Part shown: positions 22,519 through 33,335 of the stretch, in pieces
Position numbering within the stretch: the first letter of the stretch is position 1
How the letters are laid out: each line of letters opens with the position of its first letter
Source: Gonium pectorale
Lineage: Eukaryota; Chlorophyta; Chlorophyceae; Chlamydomonadales; Volvocaceae
Reading direction: 5' to 3'
Assembly (NCBI GenBank): GCA_001584585.1
Contig: LSYV01000014.1
Coordinates: 1,324,863 to 1,368,259 of the forward strand
DNA: 43,397 nt
Notes under the pieces: generated by a model
Database searches by the model: none
What the model was told of the DNA's origin: nothing
What the model saw: the letters and a program-made list of their open reading frames with translations, nothing else
Program-made: the position numbers and the translations under genes

Positions 22519-25500
22519 ATGCCTTCTCTGGAGCGGCTGATTGCGGAGGTGGAGCCAAATGTCATCACGGAGGCTCTCACGCGGGAGTGCATTCAGGTCT
22601 GTCGGGCATGTGCCCCGGCGCCCCCGACATGCAGGGCGCTGGTGCTCACGCCCAGGGAGTCTGTGGCGGCCGCAGATCCAGGGTGGCGAGCCGGACACCG
22701 CTGCCAACAAAAAGCGCAGCATGCCCTTCCGGGATGTGGAGTGCCTGGCGTTCAGCTTCAAGAACCTGGCCTGCATAGACAACCTCCGGGGGCTGGACAA
22801 CCTGACTAAGCTGCAGCTGGACAACAACCAGATTATTAAGATTGAGAATCTGGCGCACCTGGTAAGGGGGGGGTAGCGCCGGCGCTGCTGGGGTGGAGCT
22901 CGGGTGGGTGTTGCGCGGCACGTGGGGCACGGGCGGCGCGCTCAGCAGATGCCCGCAGTACGCCGATTCATCTGGGTAAGGGTGCTACCGTGTGTATTTA
23001 CTCCTTCAGCGTTGTGGCCCTGCAGCACATGTTATAGTCAGCACAAGAACGCCACGTTAGATTGGAGGTGCCAAGCCACACAAGGTCGAGAGGTGTCATC
23101 AGCGGGGACTACCCTGCCAGCGCCTGCCCAGCCGTCCCTGAAGCAAATCAGAGCTTGCTGTCAGCATTCGCAATAAAGCTGTTGTCGGAACCCGTGACTG
23201 ACGGCTGCCTCTGCCTGTTGTCCGGCAGGTCAACCTGACATGGCTGGACCTCTCGTTCAACCGTATCACAACGATCAGCGGCCTGGAGACGCTTACAAAG
23301 CTGGTGGACCTGTCGTTGTTTAACAACCAGATCTCAAAAATTGAGAACCTGGACACGCTCGCCAACCTCAACGTACTGTCCCTCGGTGAGCATCCGGGTC
23401 AGGGTGGGGAGAGGCTCCTTACCCGAGAATCTGACAGCCCGTGCCAGCGCCGGGCCGGCGCTCAGGCCCAGCCCAACGCCAGCGGACGTGGTGAAGCGAC
23501 TGAGGAGCCCGCAGCGCATGCGATGACCGCTTATAGAGCAAGCGTCTACGTGTAGACAGGGGCGGAAGCCTGGCTGTGGCTCGCCGGGCGAAGGCCCTCT
23601 CAGTAGTGAGGGTCGTCGGGCCGGTGGCCAGCTCTGGGCGACCGCAGCAGTTGCACACTTCAAGCCAGGGCTTCCACACGCGTTTGGCACACATGGCGCC
23701 GTCCAACGCAGCTCCTTCGCCACGCTCAGGCCTCCGGGTGGCACAGGGATGACCGGACGCGCCAAGTTGCAACGCGTCCCAACGACGCCCCCGTCCCCAT
23801 GACGCGTGTATACACGGCACGCAGGCAACAACCAGATCACGCAGCTGGACACCGTGATGTACTTGCGGCAGTTTAAGCAGCTGCGGCTGGTGAACCTGGC
23901 GGGCAACCCCATCTGCAAGGACCACGACTACCGCTCGTATGTGCTGTCGCACGTGAAGGACCTCATCTACCTGGACTACCGGCGGGTAAACCCTGCAGAC
24001 GTAGCGGCGGCGAGGGAGCAGCACCAGGTGCGTTTGGCAACCCAGTAACATGCGCGTCAGGGTGGCGAGCGGGTGGTTGAAAGGCAGGATTGCAAGCGAA
24101 GTACCAGTCCGGCAACCCAGCGGCGACATAATCCAATACTGAAGCAGAGGAACCCGGAGGCAGCATCGGGCGTATGTGAGAAGGAGACGCGCAGCGGGCG
24201 TTGAGCGGAGGGTGGGGCTAAGGGTGTCGGGCGCCGGGCGTGGGGAAGAGGGCTTGAAGGGGGTGGAGGGCACAGGGAGGTTGGCGCTGGGGAAGCGTGT
24301 GTTGGTGACCGGCAGGTCGCACAGCGGACGGGCAAGCGGCATTTGCATCAGGCAGCATCAGGTGCCATGTTGGAGAGGTGTCGTAATGCGGGGTTGGACT
24401 GTAGGGTCTGGAGTGGAAGCTTCGCACGGACGAGAGGACGTGGGCGGAGGGTATGGAGTGTAGGGCTGAGGGCGTCGAGGGGAGGGTGTTGAGCGGTTGG
24501 AAGGGGCCAGGGCGCCTGTGGACTGGCGCGGGGTCGGTCGGGGACAAGGTAGCAGTTTCATGAAAGCAGCGGGGCTAGGATGCAGTTCTGCGCAGACAGG
24601 GCCCTTTCGGCAACCTGGGGAGGGTGGTATGGGGTGAGCGGAAGCGGGAAGTGAAGTTGGCAGGACCGGCACGGAAGGGGGCTTTGCACGATGGGCGCTC
24701 CAGGTCGGGCTGTGGAGGCAGAATGTGGTACGATCTAGACCAAAGGTATCCGGTTCACACAGCGAACATGCTGTCTTTGGTTAGTCTGAGACGGACTTGG
24801 GCATGCCCTTTGCACAAGGAATGGGAAGCCGACCGACCTTGCCCGTTTGCGCCCCCAGGACGAGATGATTGAGCTGCAGGAGCGCGAGGAGCAGCAGCTG
24901 CAGGAGGAGAAGCTGGCGTCGGAGCGGGAGGCGCACAGCAAGCTGATGGGCCAGGCCAACCTGGAGGGGGTCGAGACGCTCATCGACGACATGGTGCGTA
25001 GAACGCATATAATGCTCGCAACACACACTACCCGCAACCATAAATAACTGGTTGCCACAACCGTGCGGCGCGTCCTGTCACCGGGGATGGAGTCGATTCC
25101 GGGCGCTTGAGTGCGCCGCCTATCCGCGTTGGGGCGGCGGTGAGCCAGTGACGCTGGCCCTCACTTGCTTGCTTGGGGTTGAGCCCAACCTGGGACCGTT
25201 GGTTCCGTACATTCCACAGCTGGACCGTTGGTGTCATCACTGTCCACCGCTGGTGCTGCCACAACGGACACCATGCGAGCATGATCTTGCGGCTTCCGCG
25301 TCATTATCATGGATGCGCCCAGCTTCTTGCCTGCACCGCCACCACATGGTTGAAAGCAGGCGCCGCTGCCGCGTGGGCGTGCGCAGAGCACAAGGTTGTG
25401 GACCCGTACCTCCGTCCTGCTTACCCGCAGGTCAAGGAGGACCCCGAGTGGGCTCGCCTGGTCCAGGTGCCCAACCTACTCGACCCCTGGAACGACATCC

Positions 25501-27740
25501 GCGACAAGTTTAACGTCGCCACGGACGAGTTCAAGGTAAGAGCGAGGAAGGCGTCCTCAGCTCCGCGTGGACCAACCTCTGTGACCTGCAATGCCTTGAA
25601 ATTGCGGTTCCGTGCTATGCCGTGCGGTCCACGCAGGTAGCCATCCTGGAGCAGCACAACAAGAAAAAGATGGAGTACGAGGAGTGGCTCAGTGTCGTAC
25701 GGTCGTACCTGGACGAGAAGGACCAGGAGGCGCGGAAGCTGATCGTCGAGTACGAGAAGGCCAAGAAGCACACTGCGCGGATGGTGGCTGAGAGTGCGGG
25801 ATTTGCGGACTCGCAGATCCTCAACCTCAAGGTAAGCAGGTTGCATGGGAACGGTAAGGCGCGATGTACGGCAATTGACACATGGGCGTGGGTATGTTCC
25901 AGCATGCCAAGCACCTTCGTGCTGTAGTGTTAGTCCCTGTGTCGTGCTTCCTGCGACGACTGCTGGCAAAAGCAAACCTGTGGCATGTGGAGGGGGGCCA
26001 TGGCCCATGGGACAGTACTAGGGTTACAGGTTTCAGGTACCCGTCAAAGCCTGTGCGGCCATGGGTAGATTGCGAGTAGATAGTCCGAGGGCCAACTCCC
26101 TCCCAGGCAAGCCAGCATCTCAGGACTCAGGTTGATGGGACATGGGACATTACCGTTACTCGTGTGGCGTGCGAGCAAGGCAGTAGGTGATGTGCACTCA
26201 CCACATGCGACACGCTGCGTGACCAAACGTGAGAGCGGCAGAACGCGTCGAGGCACGCTATGGTCCGAGGCTGAGCCCAGGAGTGTGTCCTTTGCGGCTG
26301 ACTTGATCAGCCTCAACCTCAGGGCTTACGCTGGTTGGGGGTGAAATGCCCACTTGTGCACGGCAAGTTAGCAGTCACGCGATTGGGCGCGACAACGCAT
26401 CCAAGTGACTATGTGCGCTCAATGTGCACACGGTCGTACGCCCCTTGACCCTGACTCCTGCACGTGCGGTTTTGCCCAACTCCGCGCCTCCATTCCCCTG
26501 CACTTCCCCGGCAGGTCAAGCTGATGGCGCTCAAGGACCAGCTGATGGCCATTGAGATGGAGGCGGTGGAAGTGCTGGACGGGCTGGTGCAGGAATTTGA
26601 CCGCGCCTACTCGGAGCTGGCCGAGTCGAACAAGGGCCAGTACAACACGTACTTCACGCAGGTCCGTACCGGTACATGATGGGCTCCCTCTTTCTGTGCA
26701 GATTTCTGTTTCTTGCCCCTTCACCCCCGGCTCTACCATTTTCGGACCTGCTTTAAACAACGCCTGCCCGTGATGTCTGTTTTTGCACCCAGGTCCGCGA
26801 CCTTCAGAACTCGTTCTTCAACCAGCTCACGTCAGTGGCCATGACGGTGTTTGAGAAGTACAACCAGGAGAACAGCGATGTGGAGGGCCTGCCGGAGGAC
26901 GCCCGGACGCTGCTGCAGGTGGGTCGCTGACTGATGCGCCCTTCAATGCCCTTCCGAGGGGGTGCGGCGCGATTCAAAGCGATTGACTCACGTTCCGTAT
27001 GGCGTACGCCGAGTGAGACACAGCTGCTGTACGCCTTGCCTACGTACCACATGCGGCTGGATACAGCGCGCGTGCGGTGGATGCTCCATGCCGTGTTGGC
27101 TTGGGGCATATGCGCGGGTTCCCAACCGCAAGCCGCTGTCCCAGTGCACGGCGTAGCGCGTCCAAGGCGCCCATGTTTGGCTGTCATGTGCAACACGAAT
27201 CGGCAGTGGGTTGCGAGTGACTGCTATAGACTATAGACTTGCTTGTCAGGCTGCGTGCCCCTCAACACCAATTAGCATCGCGCTTGTCGCTGACAAATGC
27301 ATAGCTTAAGAGTAAACCGTGCTCACCGGTGAGTGCATGGTGCACGCGCGCGGTACCCGGTACACTCGCGCCCCATGGCGCGCGTGTGTACCATGTCCAT
27401 GTGCTTACCAGGTGCACAGCCGCAACCGGCTCCCATGCCCGCCCCACGACCAACTTGCCAAACCCGCCCCACGCACCTTTCACTTCTGTGTTTGCAGGAC
27501 AAGGACAGCCTTATGAACGCGCTGCAAGCAAGCCACGACGCGCACATGCAAAAGATAGATGCGCTCGAGGACCGGCTGGTCAGCCAGGAGCTGCGCAGCG
27601 CCAACGACCTGACCTCATCCAATTCCACGTGGGCCACCAAGCGCAACCGCGAGCGCATCAGCGAGATCATCAACTACGTGGAGCGAAACATGCTGGAGCT
27701 GGACGAGCTCGCGGGCGACGAGGATGGCGGGGAGGCGTGA
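22519..27740 (+). CDS. DRC3: Dynein regulatory complex subunit 3
   Basis: Ten exons: 22519-22596, 22676-22861, 23229-23385, 23825-24027, 24859-24993, 25431-25535, 25637-25831, 26515-26661, 26793-26918, 27498-27740; 524 residues, the normal size for DRC3 (FAP134, vertebrate LRRC48). After a short N-terminus come at least four leucine-rich repeats (residues ~45-165) with [46 protein letters not shown] and [17 protein letters not shown], then the LRR cap with [13 protein letters not shown] and LIYLDYRRV. The remaining ~320 residues are charged helices expected to form coiled coil ([20 protein letters not shown] and others). DRC3 is part of the nexin-dynein regulatory complex linking axonemal doublets and controlling dynein. 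The introns after exons 1 and 8 start with the weak donors gtctgt and gtccgt, chosen because they alone keep frame and family match. Confidence 0.97.
26678..26707 (+). repeat. Short fragment of the dispersed repeat (copy D) in a DRC3 intron
   Basis: Bases 26681-26707 (gggctccctctttctgtgca, then gatttct) match the minus-strand copy at 38633-38738 in all but one position. The fragment lies in the intron 26662-26792. A chance match is unlikely at this length but cannot be excluded. Confidence 0.4.
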
Positions 27741-29727
27741 GTGGTTACGTAGACACTTCTCGCAGTGAGTGACTACATGGAAGAGGATCTGCGGGCTCAT
27801 GCAGGATGTGTGGATGGGGGCGTGAATGCACGGGGGCATGTACTAGGTACGATGGACGAGCGTGCTGGCGGCGTTGTGAAGCGCGATTGGCCTCAGCCCC
27901 TTAGATGTTACCATCAGGGTGCTTCAGGTTATGTATTAGGTCTGTAAGAAATTTTCATCACAGGCCACGCGCGGATGGAAGGATGGGTATGGAGCTGGGT
28001 GCGCGCGTGCAAACTATGAACTGGCCTCAGGTTGAAGACTGATTAATGGTCACTTCCGGCAACGCACGATGCGCGCCGAGTCCCTCCACTACTTTATATA
28101 AAATCATCGGCCTGGAAATGCCAAGAGAGAGGTGTAGCGCGCATAAATTCGGCAATGCTCACCAGATCGCAAGGCCGACTCAACAGCTGCATCGATGTCC
28201 AGCCGCAAGGACAGATGACTGCACCATGGCGACGCCTTGTGAGGACCCCGCTGCGCAGCCGGCCTGGCCACAGCCGTGGTGCGATGCAGTATGCCGTACA
28301 TATTTGTGCACAGCAAACCTCAGCAACAGCCATGTTTTTAATCATATCTTCCACGCAAGTGCGGGAAGTAAGCCGGTAATTCCTTATTGAATAAATCATT
28401 GGTTCGCCGTGGTATGGTATGGGATAGTGCAGTTGGCATGGGAATAATAAATGTCTCAGGACTTCTTAGAGGGTTATGTCACATCAGGCCCTTGCGGGCT
28501 CAGTGGATTGACAGAATCAAGTCTCATCATTGACAGAAAGTTGTTGAAAGGAAACAGAAAAAATGTGGGCACTTCTTTGGCACCGAAGAAGCCACAGAGG
28601 GCCACCCCAGTTTCCTATGAGTGCTCATGGTCCATCTGCCCAGCCCTTAGACAGGCGAGGTCCTTGCCGCCGTAGCAGCTACCCCGTCCGTGGCAAGGGA
28701 GGGCAATGCAGCAAAGCAGGTGACATATGCGTGTCAGAGATAACTTGACTCAGCCAGGCACAAGGGGCCATGCTGCAACACTGGACCTCTTGCGGTGACC
28801 CGCCACTGTGGCACACGTCATTGGGACGCACAAATCCACAAGTGGGGACTGCCGCCCGGGGTAAGTGAGTGTGCGTGAATGCATTGCTAGTTGTCGATAC
28901 ACAAGCAGTTCAGAGATGTGCCAGGAGACAGGTCAGCAACAGGCCTACTAGTGGAGAAGGACTGAGCTGGTTTTAATTCTGGCAGACTCCGTGTGCGCTC
29001 TCCGTGACACCCGGTGCACACCGCACTTGCACACCGAGTAACGCCTATAGAAAGCGGGGCATGAATGCGTGAATGCGGAACCATGCGGCGGCGGCGGCGG
29101 ACCGGCGGAAGCAACTCGCCAATAGACGGCTCAGTGTTGGCTTAAGTTATTCGATTCCATGCCGGATTAATCCTCATTGAGTGTCGGTAGAGGGAACCCG
29201 TATATCCTCACTGCCGAGATCATGAGCGAGTGTGCCGGCCGCACAGTGTTCGCCGCGCCCGAAATGAAGATGACTTCTCCACTTACCAGCAAACTGCTAT
29301 CCAGCATGACCCGGGACTGTCCTGGAAGCCAAGCAAGCCGCCGCCGGGTCCAGCGGAGTTGCCTCCAAGCCATCATCCAAAGCCACACCTGCTCGCATTG
29401 AGGTGTAAAGCCATAGCAGCCAGCAAGCATGGAGGGACAAGGGCGGAAAGCTGCGCCGACGCCGGCGGCGGCTGCCAAACGGATGGCCGCTGAGGCCAGA
29501 GGGGACGCACACTAGCTAAGTATTCGTTCTGTGGGGAGCCACACGCTGAGAAGTGTCATAATATGGCGTTTAGCCGGCTTTTATAGCTTTCTGGCCCCAC
29601 GGCAAGTTGCCGTAATTCGGCGCATGCGCGCGACGGGTTCCGCAGTGTAACTCTGAGGGACATCAGCGCACTTAGGACTGTAGACGATTGAATTTTGATC
29701 CAACACCAAGAACTTTGGAAGGCAGCC
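27741..29727. other. Intergenic region between DRC3 and eIF2 beta
   Basis: The first 200 bases are the DRC3 3' UTR, with TGTAA at 27943-27947. The remaining ~1.8 kb is less GC-rich than the genes. It contains only short open frames without splice-consistent extension, and I see no RNA gene or recognisable repeat. The promoter of eIF2 beta should lie at its right end; no element could be assigned. Confidence 0.5.
27943..27947 (+). terminator. Candidate poly(A) signal of DRC3
   Basis: First TGTAA after the DRC3 stop codon at 27740, leaving a ~200-base 3' UTR. Confidence 0.55.
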
Positions 29728-32700
29728 ATGGCGGTGAGGGCTCCGTCAGCCAAGCCGAATGATGACCAGCATCTGACTGCCATGCGTGTACGTATAGGAC
29801 GAGGAAGATGTGCAGCAGGTCGCGGAGGGCGTGAAAGAGCTGGACGGTGCGTACGCGTAGTTGCGACGGCGGTCCGCGAGGATCATTCTGCTGATGTGCC
29901 GCGCGCTCCTGCAGTCGCGGACAATGATGAGCTCACGTTGGACCTTGGCAAGAAGAAAAAGAAGAAGAAGAAGGAGCTCGTCCTGGATCTGGTACGCGAT
30001 GGCGCTGCGAGGGGGTTGCGCTGTCCGCAGGTTCTGGCTAGATTGCAACTGAATGTATGGAGTCCAACAGGACGAGGGCGCCGAGGCGTCGGCGGCACCG
30101 GCCCCTGCCCCCGACGCGGGTGACGGGATGGAGATGAGCCTGGACCTGGACCTCAGCAAGAAGAAGAAGAAAAAGAAGAAGGTGGGTGCGCAGAACAGGT
30201 ATAGGGGAGGGAGGCACGGAAAGAGGGGACAGGTGGGTGTCATGTGTGTGGGGGTTGCGTGGGGTTTGGGTTGGGTTTGCGAGGACGAGCTGAAATGGGC
30301 TTTTGCTGGTTCGCCCATAAACCGAAGGTATGCGTCCACTGTCTAGGAGCACGCGTTGAGTCGTACTGCATCATCAAAGCTGCAAGGGCCAGCAAAGGGG
30401 TCAACGCGGCCAACCCGGACCTGCCACGCCGACTAAGCGGCTGTAGCAAGCCCAAGTTCCCAACCACAACCCAAAACGCAGACGCGTCAAGAGGAGGACG
30501 TGGAGGAGGGTGACGAGGCCGGCGCAGGGCCCGCGGACGACGGTCAGGAGAAAGCAGCTGGGAAGTTCCCTTGGTCGGGAACGGACCGGGACTACGACTA
30601 CGAGGAGCTGCTGGGTGAGTCAATGAAAGGGCAATGGCGAACATGAAACGTTGTAGTCGAAGGCATCGAGTTGTCGGGTAGGGGAGCGGCTGGAGGTCGG
30701 GCGCTGCGCGGGACCTGGCGAGGGCTGTGGGCAGGGTGGAACTCTTAGCAGGGACTTGCGGCGCGCATTGCCGTGATCCTGAATATGGGGTGCTGCGTGG
30801 AGGAGCTCTGCTTTGCGGGGTGACGAGTCCTGCTCGCAGTGGAATGGCTGAAGCTAACCCAGATGCGGGCTGGAGCGGCGCGATGTGGCGTTCACTAGGC
30901 ACGGCATGAGCAACGTGAGAAGCCGTGCTTGTGGCGGTTGTGGATTAGGGTGCTGAAAGGGCGAGGCGGGGGAGCAGGGTCCCCGCTGTTTCTATGCACG
31001 CGCTAGCGCGCGAGCGGTTACGTTAGCAGCGGTTGCCTGCGGCCCAGATTTGGGGTTGCGTATGGCTGTAAATGGAGCAGGGTGCCAAGCGTGTGTACAT
31101 CGCTGGCCAGCGCAGTGCTGGCATGTGCCATGGACGTAGGGGTGCTGACATTCCCGTGCGGCCGCTGTCTTTGCTGATTGGCTCCGCGGGGGCGTCGGGC
31201 GCAGTATCCTAGGCGCGTGTCAGCGTGCGGACTGGGTGCTTAGCGGGGTTTGGCCTCTGTGGTTTGCCTGCCGTGCGTACCTGCGTAAACTGATGTGGAT
31301 CGACGCCTTTTGCATTAGCTTATTCGCGACGAGCATAACACGGTATGGGGATCGTTGCTGGTTAGGCCCGTCGCGTCTTTCATGCTCGTCGCTCTGTCTG
31401 CCTCCTCCCTCCTCGCTTGCAGAGCGGGTGTTCGGCATCCTGCGCGAGAAGAACCCCGAGCTGACCGGCGAGCGCCGCCGCACGGTGCTCAAGCCGCCGC
31501 AGGTGGGAGTTTCACAGTTTACCGTTTCAGTACGGCAGCTCAGGAGGTGGGGCTTAGCTCTGGGCGCAGTCCTCGTGACATGGAGTTCAGTTGCTCTGGG
31601 CGCAGTCCTTGGTGACATGGAGTTCCGTAGCACGTGGAGGCCTTTCATAGGAATGCTGGTGCGCCATGTGCCGTATTACCAGTCCATTTTTCCGCGCTAA
31701 GGCCTGCCCCCGGTCGCAGAGCGCGCGTCCTCGAGTCTTTCTCTATCCTCTCTTCCCCGTACCGCTTCTCCCAGACCTGTTCCCCATCTGGCATCTGTCG
31801 GGACTCGTCCACCTACCGGTGAACCCCGCTCACAGGTGGCCCGCGAAGGCACCAAGAAGACGGTGTTCACCAACTTCATGGACCTTTGCAAGGCCATGAA
31901 CCGGCAGCACGAGCACGTGTCGCAGTACATGCTGGCGGAGTTGGGAACCAGCGGCAACCTGGACGGCCAGCAGCGCCTCATAGTCAAGGGGCGCTTCCTG
32001 CCCAAGTCCTTCGAGACCGTGCTCCGCCGCTACGTCAACGAGTGAGTTTTGGTTGCGAGCGTTGGGCTGCGTGTGGAAGCATCGCGAGGCACTCGGGGGG
32101 CGCCCACGCGTACATGCGTGCTTGCGGGTGACGTGCGATGGAGCGGAAGGGCTTGCACGTGTGCGTGCGTGCGTGCTTTGGGCTATTAATGGTCACGGGA
32201 CTTACCCTTAGATCCTTGAAGGGTACGGGAGCTTGGCGGTTTGTGCCTTTGCGCAACGCTGAACCTGTGTTGCAGTCCTCCGCCAACCCTGTGCCCCACG
32301 CTGCCACCCCTGCAGGTACGTGCTGTGCCCCGGCTGCAAGAGCGTGGACACGCTGCTCGATAAAGACAGCGCCACCCGCCTCATGCACCTGCGCTGCCAG
32401 CAGGTTAGTGAACTTGCGGTTGCGGCTGGTTCGTTGGGTTCTTTGGGTGTGTACTGCACAGGGTGCGTACGTCCCCGCTTACCCCTGTCCGCACTGCATC
32501 CTTTCTGCTGCGTCTGGCGCGGTACACGGCTCGCGACGGTGTTTTTGCGTAGCATGTTTCTACCAAAGGCGTGTTCCGTATGGGAGAAGCGCAGGCTCCC
32601 TGGTTACCACGTTTGCAAAACACACATATTGGTGTTGGCCGTCACTTATTGTGGACCTTCTAATGTGCCGCTACCTTCTCGCATGGACTGGCCGTGTTGT

Positions 32701-32821
32701 AATTGCATCGGTTCTGTGCCCCTTTCCTCCCGCTGCGCAGTGCGGTGCCTCGCGAACGGTGCAGGCCATCAAGGCCGGTTTCGTGGCGCGTGTCACCAAG
32801 CGTGTGGCCGAGCAGAAGTAG
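29728..32821 (+). CDS. EIF2S2: Eukaryotic translation initiation factor 2 subunit beta
   Basis: Nine exons: 29728-29733, 29798-29846, 29915-29991, 30071-30181, 30482-30614, 31423-31502, 31836-32041, 32316-32403, 32741-32821; 276 residues. Exon 1 is only ATG GCG, followed by a 64-nt intron (gtgagg...tatag); this gives the family-like start MADEEDVQQ, which decides the model. Two runs of eight lysines (residues ~30-37 and ~74-81) correspond to the K-boxes that bind eIF5 and the eIF2B epsilon subunit; animals have three. The IF2B/IF5 core follows (DYEELLERVFGIL, REGTKKTVFTNF, LIVKGRFLPKSFETVLRRYV), then the C-terminal zinc ribbon VLCPGCKSVDTLL ... LRCQQCGASR with Cys pairs CxxC/CxxC. The protein is the beta subunit of the ternary complex delivering initiator Met-tRNA to the 40S ribosome. 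No TGTAA was seen before the next gene. Confidence 0.98.
31557..31628. repeat. 36-bp near-perfect tandem duplication in an eIF2 beta intron
   Basis: Two adjacent units, 31557-31592 and 31593-31628, both begin gctctgggcgcagtcct and contain gtgacatggagttc. They differ by a few bases and lie in the intron 31503-31835. Confidence 0.85.
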
Positions 32822-33335
32822 GTTGCAGCACGTTCTCACCGTGGCCGCGGTCTGTTGCGTCCGAGACCACATGCGGTCACAGCATCGATCGCTGCGACGC
32901 TTGATGGGGCGGGAGGCCGTGATGTTGGCGTTTGGGCAGAGAATGCTGGGCCGCTGGGTCGGCCCTAGTGGCCATGGAGCTATGCAGGGACGGGAACAGA
33001 TTGCTGCGATAGTTTCGCGTGTGGACATTGGCTTCCGAAGGGGAACTATCGCATATCAAGGGGACGCAGGAGGTTGGTTATGGCACGCAAGGTGCCGCTG
33101 ACAGCTAGATGATGAGGGAGTTGTGCGCCTTGTGGTGGAAGGTAGGCAGAGCCGTCGGATGAGCAGATGAGGATGCAGGATGTGTTTATGACGAGCGAAG
33201 CGACGTGGCTGCTGTGCGATAGAACCTAGGGGATGGACGGGAACGGGGGACTGCACGGCGCGGAACGGCACCGACCGGAGCACGGCTTGGAGCAAGCCCT
33301 GCCCTCTGCAACTGTCAAAGCCATTCCTTAAACAG
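32822..33335. other. Short spacer between eIF2 beta and the CAP59-like gene
   Basis: These 514 bp must contain the 3' UTR of eIF2 beta and the promoter of the next gene on the same strand. I see neither TGTAA nor a TATA-like element, and no additional coding sequence. Confidence 0.4.

Noticed and set aside
29167..29478. 103-residue minus-strand frame between DRC3 and eIF2 beta
   Set aside because: It has no motif and no splice-consistent neighbours; length and composition are within chance for this GC content.
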